From Kluyvera sp036759925 (lineage in GTDB: Bacteria > Pseudomonadota > Gammaproteobacteria > Enterobacterales > Enterobacteriaceae): a stretch of DNA of 64,000 nucleotides. This document shows positions 1 through 8,993 of this stretch, in pieces. Both the position numbers and the translations under genes were made by a program. Position 1 is the stretch's first letter. The number at the start of each line of letters is the position of its first letter. A model generated the notes under the pieces. The model was not told the DNA's origin. It ran no database searches and saw only the letters and a list, made by a program, of their open reading frames with translations. The stretch covers positions 82,358-146,357 of the forward strand of contig NZ_JAPKIB010000011.1 of assembly GCF_036759925.1 (NCBI RefSeq), given 5' to 3'.

Positions 1-2751
1 CAGCAGCGTCGAGCTGGCGCCGTTGAAGTTCATGGTTATCTGGCTTGGCTGCATGTCGAACGGCATAAAGTTGCCGTCCACGTCGATGCCGTTCAACTGC
101 ATCTGCCCATAGAGCAGCGGGCTCTGCACATCGCCGCCCAGACGCAGGTTCGCGTTGAGCTTGCCGTCCGCCTTTTCACCGCGGGAGAAGATGGGATTAA
201 TCATCGCCAGTGAGAAGTTACGGATGTTGACGTTACCGCCCAGGTTACGCCGCCCCTGCGGGTCGGTGACCTGTACCTGCCCGTCCAGCTGGCCGTTGTT
301 GGTCAGGCGGATAAGCCAGCCCAGCTCGGCGCGGTTGTTGTGCAGATCGGCGTTCAGATTCAGCGTGTCAAACGCCACCGGCAACGGCGCATCGTTGACG
401 ATTTGCGTAACCTTCACGTTGCGCCCGGAGAGCGTCACTTTACCCTGCGGCAGCCCCTCTTTGGTGGTGTCCCAGGTCACGTCGGCGTTACCGCTGAACA
501 CCCCGCTGGCCTGCGTCGCTTCCGGCATAAACGGTTTGAGCATCGCTAAGTCGAAGCGGTTAAGGTTAACTATCGCATGGCCCGCCGCCCCGGCATCAAT
601 CGTCTGCGGCACGCACAGTTCAGCGTTCGGGTTCACCCAGCAGTGCGGCCCGATGCTGATTTTCTGTTCGAGGTTGCGGTAGTCCAGTGCGATATCGCGG
701 TTGATGGACCACGGGCCAACGGGGGTCTGGAAGCGCGTATTGCTGAGCGCCCCCTTCCAGCGTTCTTCTTTACGGTCGAAGCTGCCCGACAGGGCTAATT
801 GGCCGGAGACCGGTTCGCCCTGAATCTGCAGCTGCAGCGCGTGCTGCTTCTCGTTGCCTTTGGCTGCCAGATGGACCAGGCCGATATTTACCCCCGGCTG
901 GACGATGCGTTCTACGCGTACATCGAGGTTACCGGCAATCTGGTCGGTGGAATTGACGTCGCCATCCACGCGCACCTGAGCAATCGACAGCGCCTGCCAG
1001 CGCAGGCCACGCGCGGTGATATCCGCCAGCAGCTGCGGGGCGTCCACCGTACCGCGAACTTTCACTAACCCCTTCGCCGTGCCGCCAAGGCCCGGCAGCA
1101 TGTTGTCGAGCTTCGGCGCATCAATGTTGGCATCCAGGTTGAGGTCTTTCACCCCCAGCTCGCCCTTCACGTCGGCGTTGTTGTTACCCAGCGCCACCTT
1201 CAGGCCGGGAATAGTCCACTGCATGTAGCTGTTGCCGCGCAGTGAACCATCGACGTTCACCTTGTTCTGCTTCACGTTGCCGGTGATTTTCACCTCCGGT
1301 ACGTTCATCTGCCAGGTGCCGCCATAGAGGCTACCGTTGGTTTTAATCAGGCCATCCAGCTTCGACGGCCAGTCCGGTGCTACCTTCGCGGTGTTGATGC
1401 CACGAAGCGCCAGCTCACCGCGCCAGCTGATCGCCTGCTGCCAGTCGAGCAGTGCGGTCAGTTCGGTTTTCCCCTCCAGCGCGGCCACGGTCAGCTTGTC
1501 GAGGCTCACCTGCCGCTCGTTGCCTTTCGCGTCGATGGTAATATCGGCTGGCGGTACGCCCTGCCCTTTCACCCCAGTGCGGAATGAGAGCGTATAGTCG
1601 GTCATCTTGCCGCCGAGCTTCAGCTTCAGGTCATCAGCCTGGAACTGTTTCTCACCGGTAAACGGCCAGTAAAGCTGCTTGCTGTTGATCTCCAGATTGA
1701 ACGGCAGCCCGGCTTCCGCCAGCTGTGTCTGGGCGCGAAGATCCATATCCACCGGGCCTGAAAGATTCACCCCCAGCTCCAGCTGCTTACGCACCTCGCC
1801 GCCCACTTTCAGCTTCACTTTCTCGCCCTTCAGCGGATCGATGTTCAGCGTACTGTTGAGCGTGATGTCTACCGGCCAGTCGTTGATCAACTGCGCGGTC
1901 CCGCTGGCGTTTACCGTGCCCTGACTGGAGTCAACGTCCAGCGTATCGAGCTTCATATTGCCGTCGATGCTGCTCACCTTCAGCAGCATTTTGTAGACCG
2001 TAAGGTCAGTGTCGCCGGTAATGCGCAGCTGTTCGCCGCTAAAGGACTCAATGTTCAGGTTCAGCGGCAGATGAATATCGGCCATCTCCGGCAGCACCGG
2101 TTTGGAGAACAGCTCGGTCATGGTCTCGCCGAGCGGTTTTTCCTGCGGCTGCGGGTTGTCAATTTTCGGCTCAACCACCTCTTTTTGCGCCACGTCGGCG
2201 ACCTTCGGCAGGGCAATCAGCAGCCCTTGCAGCGTGGTTGGCGTCAGGGTCAGGTTTTTATCCTGCCATTGAAGGCCGCTGGTGAAGTCCATCACCGACA
2301 CCGTGGTGGCATCAATCTTGATATTGACGCTGTTAAGCGCGAACCGCTTGAGGGTAATCGGGTACGGCGTGGAGAGGTTCAGCGGGCCGCTGTCCTCTTC
2401 TTTCACCGGCGCGGCAGGCGGCATTTTGCTGCTGTCGATAGCCACGTTGATGTTGCTAAGCGCAATGTCGTTCACGCACACGCTGCTGTGCCACAGGCAG
2501 TTGAGATCCACCGCCAGGTGGAATTCCCCGGCATCGACCGCCACGCCCGGCTGGGTGTAGCGGACATTTTTCAGCGTCAGATCGCGCCAGCCGCCGGTGA
2601 CCTTGCCGATTTCCAGCCCCGGCACCCAGCGGTTTGCCGCGTTAAACAGCAGATGTAACCCTGTCGTCGTGCCGACGAGGAATCCGACGATCCCCACCAG
2701 CAGCACGAGAAAAATCAGTACGCCGAGGCTTATTTTCTTCCATAACGTCAT
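1..2751 (-). CDS. tamB: TamB, inner-membrane-anchored subunit of the TAM translocation module (C-terminus cut off)
   Basis: TamB spans the periplasm as a long beta-rich groove and works with TamA in outer-membrane protein assembly and phospholipid transport. The 917 codons present read in frame off the left edge. They start with a signal anchor (MTLWKKISLG, then a hydrophobic stretch) and continue with the repetitive beta-strand pattern typical of the family. E. coli TamB is about 1259 residues, so roughly the last 340, including the conserved C-terminal DUF490/TamB domain, lie outside the window. The start codon overlaps the tamA stop in an ATGA arrangement, which indicates translational coupling. 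Identification rests on strong residue-level similarity to E. coli TamB. Confidence 0.96.
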   Translation of the reverse strand, partial: MTLWKKISLGVLIFLVLLVGIVGFLVGTTTGLHLLFNAANRWVPGLEIGKVTGGWRDLTLKNVRYTQPGVAVDAGEFHLAVDLNCLWHSSVCVNDIALSNINVAIDSSKMPPAAPVKEEDSGPLNLSTPYPITLKRFALNSVNIKIDATTVSVMDFTSGLQWQDKNLTLTPTTLQGLLIALPKVADVAQKEVVEPKIDNPQPQEKPLGETMTELFSKPVLPEMADIHLPLNLNIESFSGEQLRITGDTDLTVYKMLLKVSSIDGNMKLDTLDVDSSQGTVNASGTAQLINDWPVDITLNSTLNIDPLKGEKVKLKVGGEVRKQLELGVNLSGPVDMDLRAQTQLAEAGLPFNLEINSKQLYWPFTGEKQFQADDLKLKLGGKMTDYTLSFRTGVKGQGVPPADITIDAKGNERQVSLDKLTVAALEGKTELTALLDWQQAISWRGELALRGINTAKVAPDWPSKLDGLIKTNGSLYGGTWQMNVPEVKITGNVKQNKVNVDGSLRGNSYMQWTIPGLKVALGNNNADVKGELGVKDLNLDANIDAPKLDNMLPGLGGTAKGLVKVRGTVDAPQLLADITARGLRWQALSIAQVRVDGDVNSTDQIAGNLDVRVERIVQPGVNIGLVHLAAKGNEKQHALQLQIQGEPVSGQLALSGSFDRKEERWKGALSNTRFQTPVGPWSINRDIALDYRNLEQKISIGPHCWVNPNAELCVPQTIDAGAAGHAIVNLNRFDLAMLKPFMPEATQASGVFSGNADVTWDTTKEGLPQGKVTLSGRNVKVTQIVNDAPLPVAFDTLNLNADLHNNRAELGWLIRLTNNGQLDGQVQVTDPQGRRNLGGNVNIRNFSLAMINPIFSRGEKADGKLNANLRLGGDVQSPLLYGQMQLNGIDVDGNFMPFDMQPSQITMNFNGASSTLL

Positions 2752-4481
2752 AGTTCAGGCCCCAGTCCGATATAAAACTGCAATCCATGTTCATCTTTGT
2801 CGCCCACTGGGACGGCGAAATCGAGCTTGATAGGCCCGACCGGCGACTGCCAGCGTACGCCAACGCCCGCGCCTTTTTTCCAGTCACTCTGGCGGATATC
2901 GCTGACTGCTTCACCGCCGTCAACGAACACCGCGCCCCACCATTTCCCGGTCACGTTGTACTGATACTCCAGCGAGCCGGTAGCCAGTTTAGAGGCACCA
3001 ATCAGCTTGCCGTTGTCGTCGCGCGGGGCGATCGATTTGTATTTATAGCCGCGAATACTGCGGTCGCCACCGGCGAAGAAACGCAGGTCCGGCGGTACGC
3101 GGTCGAAGTCGCCGGTTTCAATCCAGCCAAGGTTGCCGCGCATCACAAAACGATGGCGGTCATAGAGCGTACGGATCCAGACGTTTTGCGCCTGAATAAC
3201 GGAGAAGTCGACGTCCGAACCCCAAGCTGTGTTGGAGTAGTCGATAGAGTAACGCTGCGAGTCACCCCAGGTTGGCATCAGGCCACCGCGCGAGCGGGTT
3301 CGACTGATAGAGACGCCAGGGTAGAACAGCATGGTGGTATTGGTGACATCGGCCTGGGTAAAGTGGTCGAGGCTCCAGCGCAGGTTAATGGCGCGCTGCC
3401 AGCCGCTCGACAGGTCCCAGTAACGCGAGACGGCAAGCGTAGTGGAGTCCGCTTTGGTGTCGTTAAGGTCGGTGCTTTTGAAACCGCCCTGCACCAGGTA
3501 ATACTGCTCCAGCGGGTTCTTCAGCAGCGGCATTTTGTAGCTGAAGTCCAATTGCTGTTCCGGAGCGGACACGCTGACGCTGGTCGTCAGGCTATGGCCG
3601 TAGGAGTTAACCCACGGTTTTTTCCACGAGGCTTTCACCCGTGGCCCCACGTCGGTGGAGTAGCCGCCCCCCAGTTCAACGGTGTTTTCGCTGCGCGGCG
3701 AGACGACGCCATGCAGCGGTAGCACCTTCGTTTTCCGGGAGTTATCAAATTCAGGGGCCACCACTACCGAGTTAAACCAACCGGTGGCAGAGAGACGACG
3801 GTTCAGTTCAGCGAGATCGCTGGACTGGTAATAATCGCCCTTTTTAAACGGCACCAGATGCTGCAAATACTCCTCGCGGATCTGCGAGCCTTCAAAGGTG
3901 ACGTCGCCAAAGCGGTAGCGTTCGCCGCTATCGTAGTCGATATCCCAGAACGCCTGATGACGGGCGAGCGACACGCCAAGCTGGCTCTTGTTAAACTCGC
4001 TATCGAAGTAGCCTTTGCGCAGCGCCACGCTGGTTAACGAGCTTTTAAAGTGGTCGTAATCGCTGTGATTCAGGACGGAGCCAATTTTAGGCCGGGTTTT
4101 CAGCAGCGCCAGATAGTCGCTGTCGGTCCGCGCGCCGCCGCGCAGAATCACGTCGGTGCCACCAATCAGCACCGGTTCGCCGGGCGTCACTTTCACCAGC
4201 AGCACCTGACGGCCTTTGGCCGGAGGCGGTTTAAGTTCGAAATCGATGGTCGGCTCATAGTAGCCAAGGGCCTTCAGCCCTTCACGAATAGCATCATCGA
4301 CGCGCGCGCGAAAACGACGATCGGCGGTCACTTCATCGCTGCCGATGTTCGAAAGCTGCGCACGCACGTTTTTTTGTAGCTCGCCTGAGAGCCCTTCAAC
4401 CTGCAGACGGACGTTTGCTGCACTGGCAATACCGCTGGTCAGCAGCAAGCTCACCAAACATAACTGGCGGATTTGTCGCAC
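2748..4481 (-). CDS. tamA: TamA, Omp85-family outer-membrane component of the TAM
   Basis: TamA is a 16-stranded Omp85 barrel with three periplasmic POTRA domains (about residues 25-265) that partners TamB. The GTG at 4481 is preceded by AGGAGA at good spacing, gives 577 residues like E. coli TamA, and is followed by a cleavable signal peptide ending near AASAAN. The longer upstream ATG reading is unlikely. Near the C-terminus the barrel motif FFAGGDRSIRGYKY (the Omp85 RGF/RGY signature) is intact, and the protein ends in the conserved FYIGLGPEL. It overlaps tamB by 4 nt and is divergent from msrA. Confidence 0.96.
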   Translation of the reverse strand: MRQIRQLCLVSLLLTSGIASAANVRLQVEGLSGELQKNVRAQLSNIGSDEVTADRRFRARVDDAIREGLKALGYYEPTIDFELKPPPAKGRQVLLVKVTPGEPVLIGGTDVILRGGARTDSDYLALLKTRPKIGSVLNHSDYDHFKSSLTSVALRKGYFDSEFNKSQLGVSLARHQAFWDIDYDSGERYRFGDVTFEGSQIREEYLQHLVPFKKGDYYQSSDLAELNRRLSATGWFNSVVVAPEFDNSRKTKVLPLHGVVSPRSENTVELGGGYSTDVGPRVKASWKKPWVNSYGHSLTTSVSVSAPEQQLDFSYKMPLLKNPLEQYYLVQGGFKSTDLNDTKADSTTLAVSRYWDLSSGWQRAINLRWSLDHFTQADVTNTTMLFYPGVSISRTRSRGGLMPTWGDSQRYSIDYSNTAWGSDVDFSVIQAQNVWIRTLYDRHRFVMRGNLGWIETGDFDRVPPDLRFFAGGDRSIRGYKYKSIAPRDDNGKLIGASKLATGSLEYQYNVTGKWWGAVFVDGGEAVSDIRQSDWKKGAGVGVRWQSPVGPIKLDFAVPVGDKDEHGLQFYIGLGPEL

Positions 4482-4750
4482 ATTTTCTCCTGAATATCCT
4501 TGTTCCCACCCCAACGGGAAACGAAAGCCCGCTCCGCGGCCACGACTGCGTTTTCGCCATTACTGCGCTCTGAGGGCGCACGGCATTCAACGTCAGCTCA
4601 AAAAACCCACTCTTTGTCGGGTTGAAAAAAAGACAGAGCCCCAAATTATTCTTATGTTTAAATCTAGACGTATTCGGCGTGTTTATTGTGTTAAAAGACG
4701 CGCTCGGTTACAACCTTAACGGAAATTACCGTACACCGGAGGCCTATCCC

Positions 4751-5389
4751 ATGAGTCTAGCTGATAAAAAACACCTTGTATCTCAATCGGATGCATTGCC
4801 CGGAAGAAATACGCCAATGCCGGTCGCCACGCTCAATGTTGTGACGGAACACTCAATGACACACGTTCCGGAGGGGATGGAGGTCGCCTTATTCGCCATG
4901 GGCTGCTTCTGGGGCGTCGAACGTCTGTACTGGCAGATCCCTGGGGTTTACAGCACCGCAGCGGGTTACACCGGCGGCTATACGCCTAATCCGACCTATC
5001 GCGAAGTGTGCAGCGGCCAGACCGGGCACGCCGAAGCTGTGCGCGTGGTGTACGACCCGGCGGTCGTCAGCTATGGCGAACTGTTGAAAGTGTTCTGGGA
5101 GAACCACGACCCGGCGCAGGGGATGAGACAGGGTAACGATCAGGGCACGCAATACCGCTCGGCAATTTATCCCGTCACGCCGGAGCAAGAGCAGGAGGCG
5201 CATGCCAGCCTGAAGCAGTTCCAGGAGGCGATGCGTCACTCGGGCGATACGCGCACCATCACCACTGAAATCGCCAACGCGAAGCCGTTCTACTATGCCG
5301 AGGATGAGCACCAGCAGTACCTGTACAAAAATCCGCACGGCTACTGCGGCATCGGTGGCATTGGCGTGTGCCTGCTGCCTCAGGCCTGA
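4751..5389 (+). CDS. msrA: Peptide methionine (S)-S-oxide reductase MsrA
   Basis: MsrA reduces the S epimer of methionine sulfoxide, free or in proteins, using thioredoxin. The protein is 212 residues, the E. coli length, and contains the catalytic GCFWG motif near residue 52 and the C-terminal recycling cysteines in GYCGIGGIGVC. A GGAGG ribosome-binding site lies 8 nt before this ATG. An in-frame upstream ATG would add 43 residues that the family lacks. It is divergent from tamA, as in E. coli. Its 3' end lies 2 bp from the 3' end of the LacI-type gene, which marks the left border of the inserted catabolic cassette. Confidence 0.96.
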   Translation: MSLADKKHLVSQSDALPGRNTPMPVATLNVVTEHSMTHVPEGMEVALFAMGCFWGVERLYWQIPGVYSTAAGYTGGYTPNPTYREVCSGQTGHAEAVRVVYDPAVVSYGELLKVFWENHDPAQGMRQGNDQGTQYRSAIYPVTPEQEQEAHASLKQFQEAMRHSGDTRTITTEIANAKPFYYAEDEHQQYLYKNPHGYCGIGGIGVCLLPQA

Positions 5390-5391
5390 GG

Positions 5392-6447
5392 TTAGCGGGA
5401 GACGACCACGCGTGCAGCATGACGCGTGGCGTGCGTCACCGTACCAAGCTCATAGATTTGCCCCTGCAGTAGCAGGTTAAACACGGGGGCATGCGGACGG
5501 TTAAGCCGCGTTTGCAGAAGGTGCACCGCCTCCACGCCGAGCGAACGGCAGGGAATGGCAATGCCGGTGGTTTCATCGCGCATTCGCGCATCCAGCTCCC
5601 AGACGTAGGTGGTCATCAGCGAGATATCCTGCGGCACGCGGACACCCTGTTTTTCCAGCACGTGCTGAACGCCCACCGACATCGGCAGCCCGGCGCAGAA
5701 AATCACCTCCGGCCACATTGATGACGGCGTTGAGGCAAACCAGTCGGCAATCGCCCGTTCGGTCTCCCCCTCGGAAAAACCTTCGGTGACCAGCAGGTCG
5801 CGCTGTGCATCAAAGGGAAGCTGGTACTGTCGGTACACCTCTTTAATCCCTTCAAGCCGCCAGTACATGGTTTCACGCCGCAGGCTGGTGACGCTCAGAA
5901 TGCGCCGATGCCCCTGTTCAAACAGATAGCTCGCCGCCCGATAGCCAATCGCCCGGTGGTCCGGTGACACAGAGTCCAGCAGCCCCTCTTTATCCCGCGA
6001 GTTAATCAGCACGCACGGTTTACCGAGCGACTGCGCCAGCTTGTGGATAGTGGGGTCATCAATGCCGATGATAATGATCGCATTGATATTTTTATGGCTG
6101 ACCTTCTCGAGGAACACCTTGATGTCGGCGCGCTGCTCGTCCAGCCCGCAGTAGCTCACGTAGACATCGTGCGGCGAGACCGCCTCGGCGATGCCGCGCG
6201 TCACCTCCAGATAGTAGGTATCCCCCTGAGCGGTAAAGGTGCGCTGCGGCGCGAACACCGCAATGCCGTTAATCAGTAAACGACCGCTGGCTAAATCATC
6301 GAGCACGCCCAGCCTGCGCGCGCAGCTGACGATAGCTTCCCGCGCCTTTTCACTGGTGTAGGATTTGCCGCTCAACACCCGGGAAACGGTGCTGACCGAG
6401 TAGCCCGTTTGGGCGGCAATTTCATCCATTTTTAGCTTGCCGGACAT
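5392..6447 (-). CDS. LacI-family transcriptional regulator of the oxidoreductase/GPH cassette
   Basis: 351-residue regulator with an N-terminal LacI helix-turn-helix (KMDEIAAQTGYSVSTVSRVL, about residues 7-26), a hinge, and a periplasmic-binding-protein-like effector domain to the C-terminus. The ATG at 6447 has an AGAGG site upstream. An alternative reading 23 codons longer is not needed for the HTH. It is transcribed away from four Gfo/Idh/MocA genes and a GPH transporter, the classical layout for a local sugar-responsive repressor. The effector is unknown and would be the substrate of the neighbouring pathway or a derivative of it. I do not recognise a named orthologue. The gene sits between msrA and paeA, which are neighbours in E. 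coli, so it belongs to an insertion. Confidence 0.88.
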   Translation of the reverse strand: MSGKLKMDEIAAQTGYSVSTVSRVLSGKSYTSEKAREAIVSCARRLGVLDDLASGRLLINGIAVFAPQRTFTAQGDTYYLEVTRGIAEAVSPHDVYVSYCGLDEQRADIKVFLEKVSHKNINAIIIIGIDDPTIHKLAQSLGKPCVLINSRDKEGLLDSVSPDHRAIGYRAASYLFEQGHRRILSVTSLRRETMYWRLEGIKEVYRQYQLPFDAQRDLLVTEGFSEGETERAIADWFASTPSSMWPEVIFCAGLPMSVGVQHVLEKQGVRVPQDISLMTTYVWELDARMRDETTGIAIPCRSLGVEAVHLLQTRLNRPHAPVFNLLLQGQIYELGTVTHATRHAARVVVSR

Positions 6448-6638
6448 AGTGTGACCTCTGTCGCAATCATGTTTTGCAAATTTTTGCAGATGCAGTTTGC
6501 TGATTTTAAAACCCATTTTCAGTTTCCTGCGCAGATTCCTGTCCGGCCTGCGAGCATTCTCACAAATTCCGTTTGTCCGCTTTCCCCGCCTTCCCTATTT
6601 TCAAACCTCAGTCATTCCTATCACGGTTAAGGTGCAAC
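6448..6638. promoter_or_regulatory. Divergent control region of the LacI-type gene and the oxidoreductase operon
   Basis: This 191-bp divergent region must carry both promoters. Three elements are visible. A CRP-like site (TGTGA-N6-TCGCA) lies at 6450-6465. A near-palindrome TGCAAATTTTTGCA lies at 6475-6488. An inverted repeat ACAAA-N5-TTTGT lies at 6562-6576, about 70 bp before the first oxidoreductase start. The last two are candidate operators for the LacI protein. None has been tested and no clear -10/-35 pair stands out. Confidence 0.4.
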
Positions 6639-7793
6639 ATGGATAAGGTGCGTTTTGGCATTATCGGCGTGGGTAACATTGGTACCCTTCACGCCCGTTA
6701 CCTGATGGCAGGTACGGTGAAAGAGGCCTGCCTGACGGCAGTGTGCGATAACGATCTCAGCAAGCATCCGGCCATTCGTCAGCTTGTTGGCGACAGCATT
6801 ACGCTATTCGACGATGCCGAAACGATGCTGAAAAGCGGGCTGATCGACGCGGTTATCGTCTCCACCCCGCACTACGACCATCCTAGCCTGTCGATGATGG
6901 CGATGCGCCACGGCATCCACACCCTTTGCGAAAAACCGGCCGGGGTCTACACCGCCCAGGTGCGCGAAATGAACGACTACGCCCGCGGCTGCAATGTGGT
7001 GTTCGGCATGATGTTCAACCAGCGCCCTAACCCGCTGTATCAGAAAGTCAAAGACCTGATCGACAGCGGCGAGCTGGGCGAACTGCGCCGCTCCAACTGG
7101 ATTATCACCAACTGGTATCGCTCGCAGAGCTACTACAACTCCGGCGGCTGGCGTGCCACCTGGAAAGGTGAAGGCGGCGGCGTGCTGCTCAATCAGGACC
7201 CGCATCAGCTCGACCTCTGGCAGTGGCTGGTCGGTATGCCGGTGCGCATGCGCGCGTTCTGCCAGTTCGGCAAGCACCGCGATATTGAAGTGGAAAACGA
7301 CGTCACCGCCTACGCCGAGTACGCCAATGGCGCAACCGGGGTCTTTATTACCACCACCGCAGAAGCGCCGGGCACCAACCGTCTGGAAATCACCGGCGAT
7401 CGCGGCAAAGTGGTGGTCGAGGAAGGCCGCTTGCGCTTCTGGCGTCTGCGCGAGTCCGAACCGGAATTCAACGCCCGCTGGCAGAACGGCTTTGGCGAGC
7501 CGGAGTGCTGGGAGGTGCTCATCCCTACCCCGCCTGAAAGCAGCGAGCACCACGTGGTCACCGCCAACTTCTGCGATGCCGTACTGCACGGTAAACCGCT
7601 GATTGCCCCCGGCACCGACGGCATCCGCGGCCTGACGCTTTCCAACGCGATGCATCTCTCCACCTGGACCGACGACTGGGTCAACCTACCGTTTGACGAG
7701 GCGCTGTTTAAAAAGCTGTTGGACGAGCGCATTGCCACCTCCGTTGAAAAACAGGTCGAAAGTAAAACGCTGGATGCATCCGGCACCTGGTAA
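6639..7793 (+). CDS. Gfo/Idh/MocA-family NAD(P)-dependent oxidoreductase (first of four)
   Basis: 384-residue two-domain dehydrogenase. The N-terminal Rossmann fold has GVGNIG at residues 10-15, the cofactor-proximal EKP motif is at 98-100 (Lys99), and the C-terminal alpha/beta domain carries GGGVLLNQDPHQLD with His189, the family's catalytic histidine position. The residue four before the histidine is Asn185 rather than Asp, as in many sugar and glycoside dehydrogenases of this family. The ATG at 6639 was chosen because it starts just before the first beta strand. A weak AAGGTG site precedes it. It is first in the operon, divergent from the LacI gene. Substrate is unknown. Oxidation or reduction of a sugar, glycoside, amino sugar or inositol is the family's usual chemistry. 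Confidence 0.85.
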   Translation: MDKVRFGIIGVGNIGTLHARYLMAGTVKEACLTAVCDNDLSKHPAIRQLVGDSITLFDDAETMLKSGLIDAVIVSTPHYDHPSLSMMAMRHGIHTLCEKPAGVYTAQVREMNDYARGCNVVFGMMFNQRPNPLYQKVKDLIDSGELGELRRSNWIITNWYRSQSYYNSGGWRATWKGEGGGVLLNQDPHQLDLWQWLVGMPVRMRAFCQFGKHRDIEVENDVTAYAEYANGATGVFITTTAEAPGTNRLEITGDRGKVVVEEGRLRFWRLRESEPEFNARWQNGFGEPECWEVLIPTPPESSEHHVVTANFCDAVLHGKPLIAPGTDGIRGLTLSNAMHLSTWTDDWVNLPFDEALFKKLLDERIATSVEKQVESKTLDASGTW

Positions 7794-7812
7794 TCCGCCT
7801 CAGGAGAGACAC

Positions 7813-8991
7813 ATGTTACGTATTGCGATAGTGGGAACCGGGAACATCTCCCACAACCATATTCAGGGATATCAGGAGTTTGCCGACCGCTGCCAGATAG
7901 TCGCGCTGGTCGATATCTATCCGGAAAAAGCGCAGGAGAAGAAAGCCCGCTACGGGCTGACGGACGCGACGGTATTCAGCAGCCATCAGGCGCTGCTGGA
8001 GTCTGGCCTTGAGGTGGATATTGTCGATGTTTGTACTCCGCCGTACGTGCATGCGGAAATCAGCATCGATGCCTTAAATGCCGGTAAACACGTGCTGTGC
8101 GAAAAACCGATGGCGGCGTCGCTGGAAGAGTGCGACGCGATGATCGCCGCCCAGCGCGCCAGCGGCAAAATCCTCTCCATCATCGCCCAGAACCGCTTCA
8201 CCGACGCCTTCTGGCGCTTAAAACAGGTGGTGGACTCCGGCGAACTAGGAAAAATTTGCCACGCGCAGGTGGACTCGTTCTGGTGGCGCGGCCACTGCTA
8301 CTACGACCTGTGGTGGCGCGGCACCTGGGAAAAAGAGGGCGGCGGCTGCACCCTGAACCATGCGGTGCACCACATTGACGCCATCCAGTGGATGCTCGGC
8401 TTCCCAACGGAAGTGGTGGCGATGATGACCAACGTTGCCCACGATAACGCCGAAGTGGAAGACCTTTCCGCCGCCATCTTCCGCTACAGCAGCGGCGCGC
8501 TGACCCAGTTAACCGCCTCGGTGGTGCATCACGGCGAAGACCAGAAAATCGTGATTCAGGGCGATAAAGCACGTATCTCCGCCCCGTGGGACGTGTGGGC
8601 CAGCGTCTCCGCCGATAACGGTTTCCCGCAGGAGCAGCATAACGACGAGCTGGAAGCACGACTGGACTCACTCTTCCGCACTACGCCAAAGCTCAAATAC
8701 ACGCTGCACACCGGGCAGATTAACGATCTGCTGACCGCGGTGGAGCAGCATGGTGAGCCGCTGATTGACGGCGTGCAGGGTAAACGCTCGCTCGAGCTGA
8801 TTACCGCCATCTATCAATCTTCCATTACCGGGCGCGTCGTGACGCTGCCCGTCAGCCCGGATGAGCCCTGGTATAAAACCGGTGGCCTGGTTTCCCTCGC
8901 CCCACACTTCTACGAGAAGGCGGCATCGGTCGAGAACTTCAGCGAAGTGGGTGCAATCCCGTTGGGTAAAGATTTGGACAAAGGAGCATAA
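7813..8991 (+). CDS. Gfo/Idh/MocA-family NAD(P)-dependent oxidoreductase (second of four)
   Basis: 392-residue protein with a nucleotide-binding GTGNIS at residues 8-13 (the third glycine replaced by Ser), CEKP around 96-99 (Lys98), and GGGCTLNHAVHHID around 176-189 with Asn182 and His186 at the active-site positions. The ATG at 7813 follows a good GGAGAG site, 19 bp after the stop of the first oxidoreductase. A longer in-frame reading would run into that upstream gene. It is clearly divergent in sequence from its neighbours, so the quartet is not a recent tandem duplication. Its tryptophan/tyrosine-rich stretch FWWRGHCYYDLWWRG (about 156-170) may line a sugar-binding cleft (inference). Confidence 0.85.
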   Translation: MLRIAIVGTGNISHNHIQGYQEFADRCQIVALVDIYPEKAQEKKARYGLTDATVFSSHQALLESGLEVDIVDVCTPPYVHAEISIDALNAGKHVLCEKPMAASLEECDAMIAAQRASGKILSIIAQNRFTDAFWRLKQVVDSGELGKICHAQVDSFWWRGHCYYDLWWRGTWEKEGGGCTLNHAVHHIDAIQWMLGFPTEVVAMMTNVAHDNAEVEDLSAAIFRYSSGALTQLTASVVHHGEDQKIVIQGDKARISAPWDVWASVSADNGFPQEQHNDELEARLDSLFRTTPKLKYTLHTGQINDLLTAVEQHGEPLIDGVQGKRSLELITAIYQSSITGRVVTLPVSPDEPWYKTGGLVSLAPHFYEKAASVENFSEVGAIPLGKDLDKGA

Positions 8992-8993
8992 AC

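Noticed and set aside
2787..3722. A 311-codon frame opposite tamA
   Set aside because: It lies entirely antisense to the strongly conserved tamA, without start signals; a GC-driven shadow frame.
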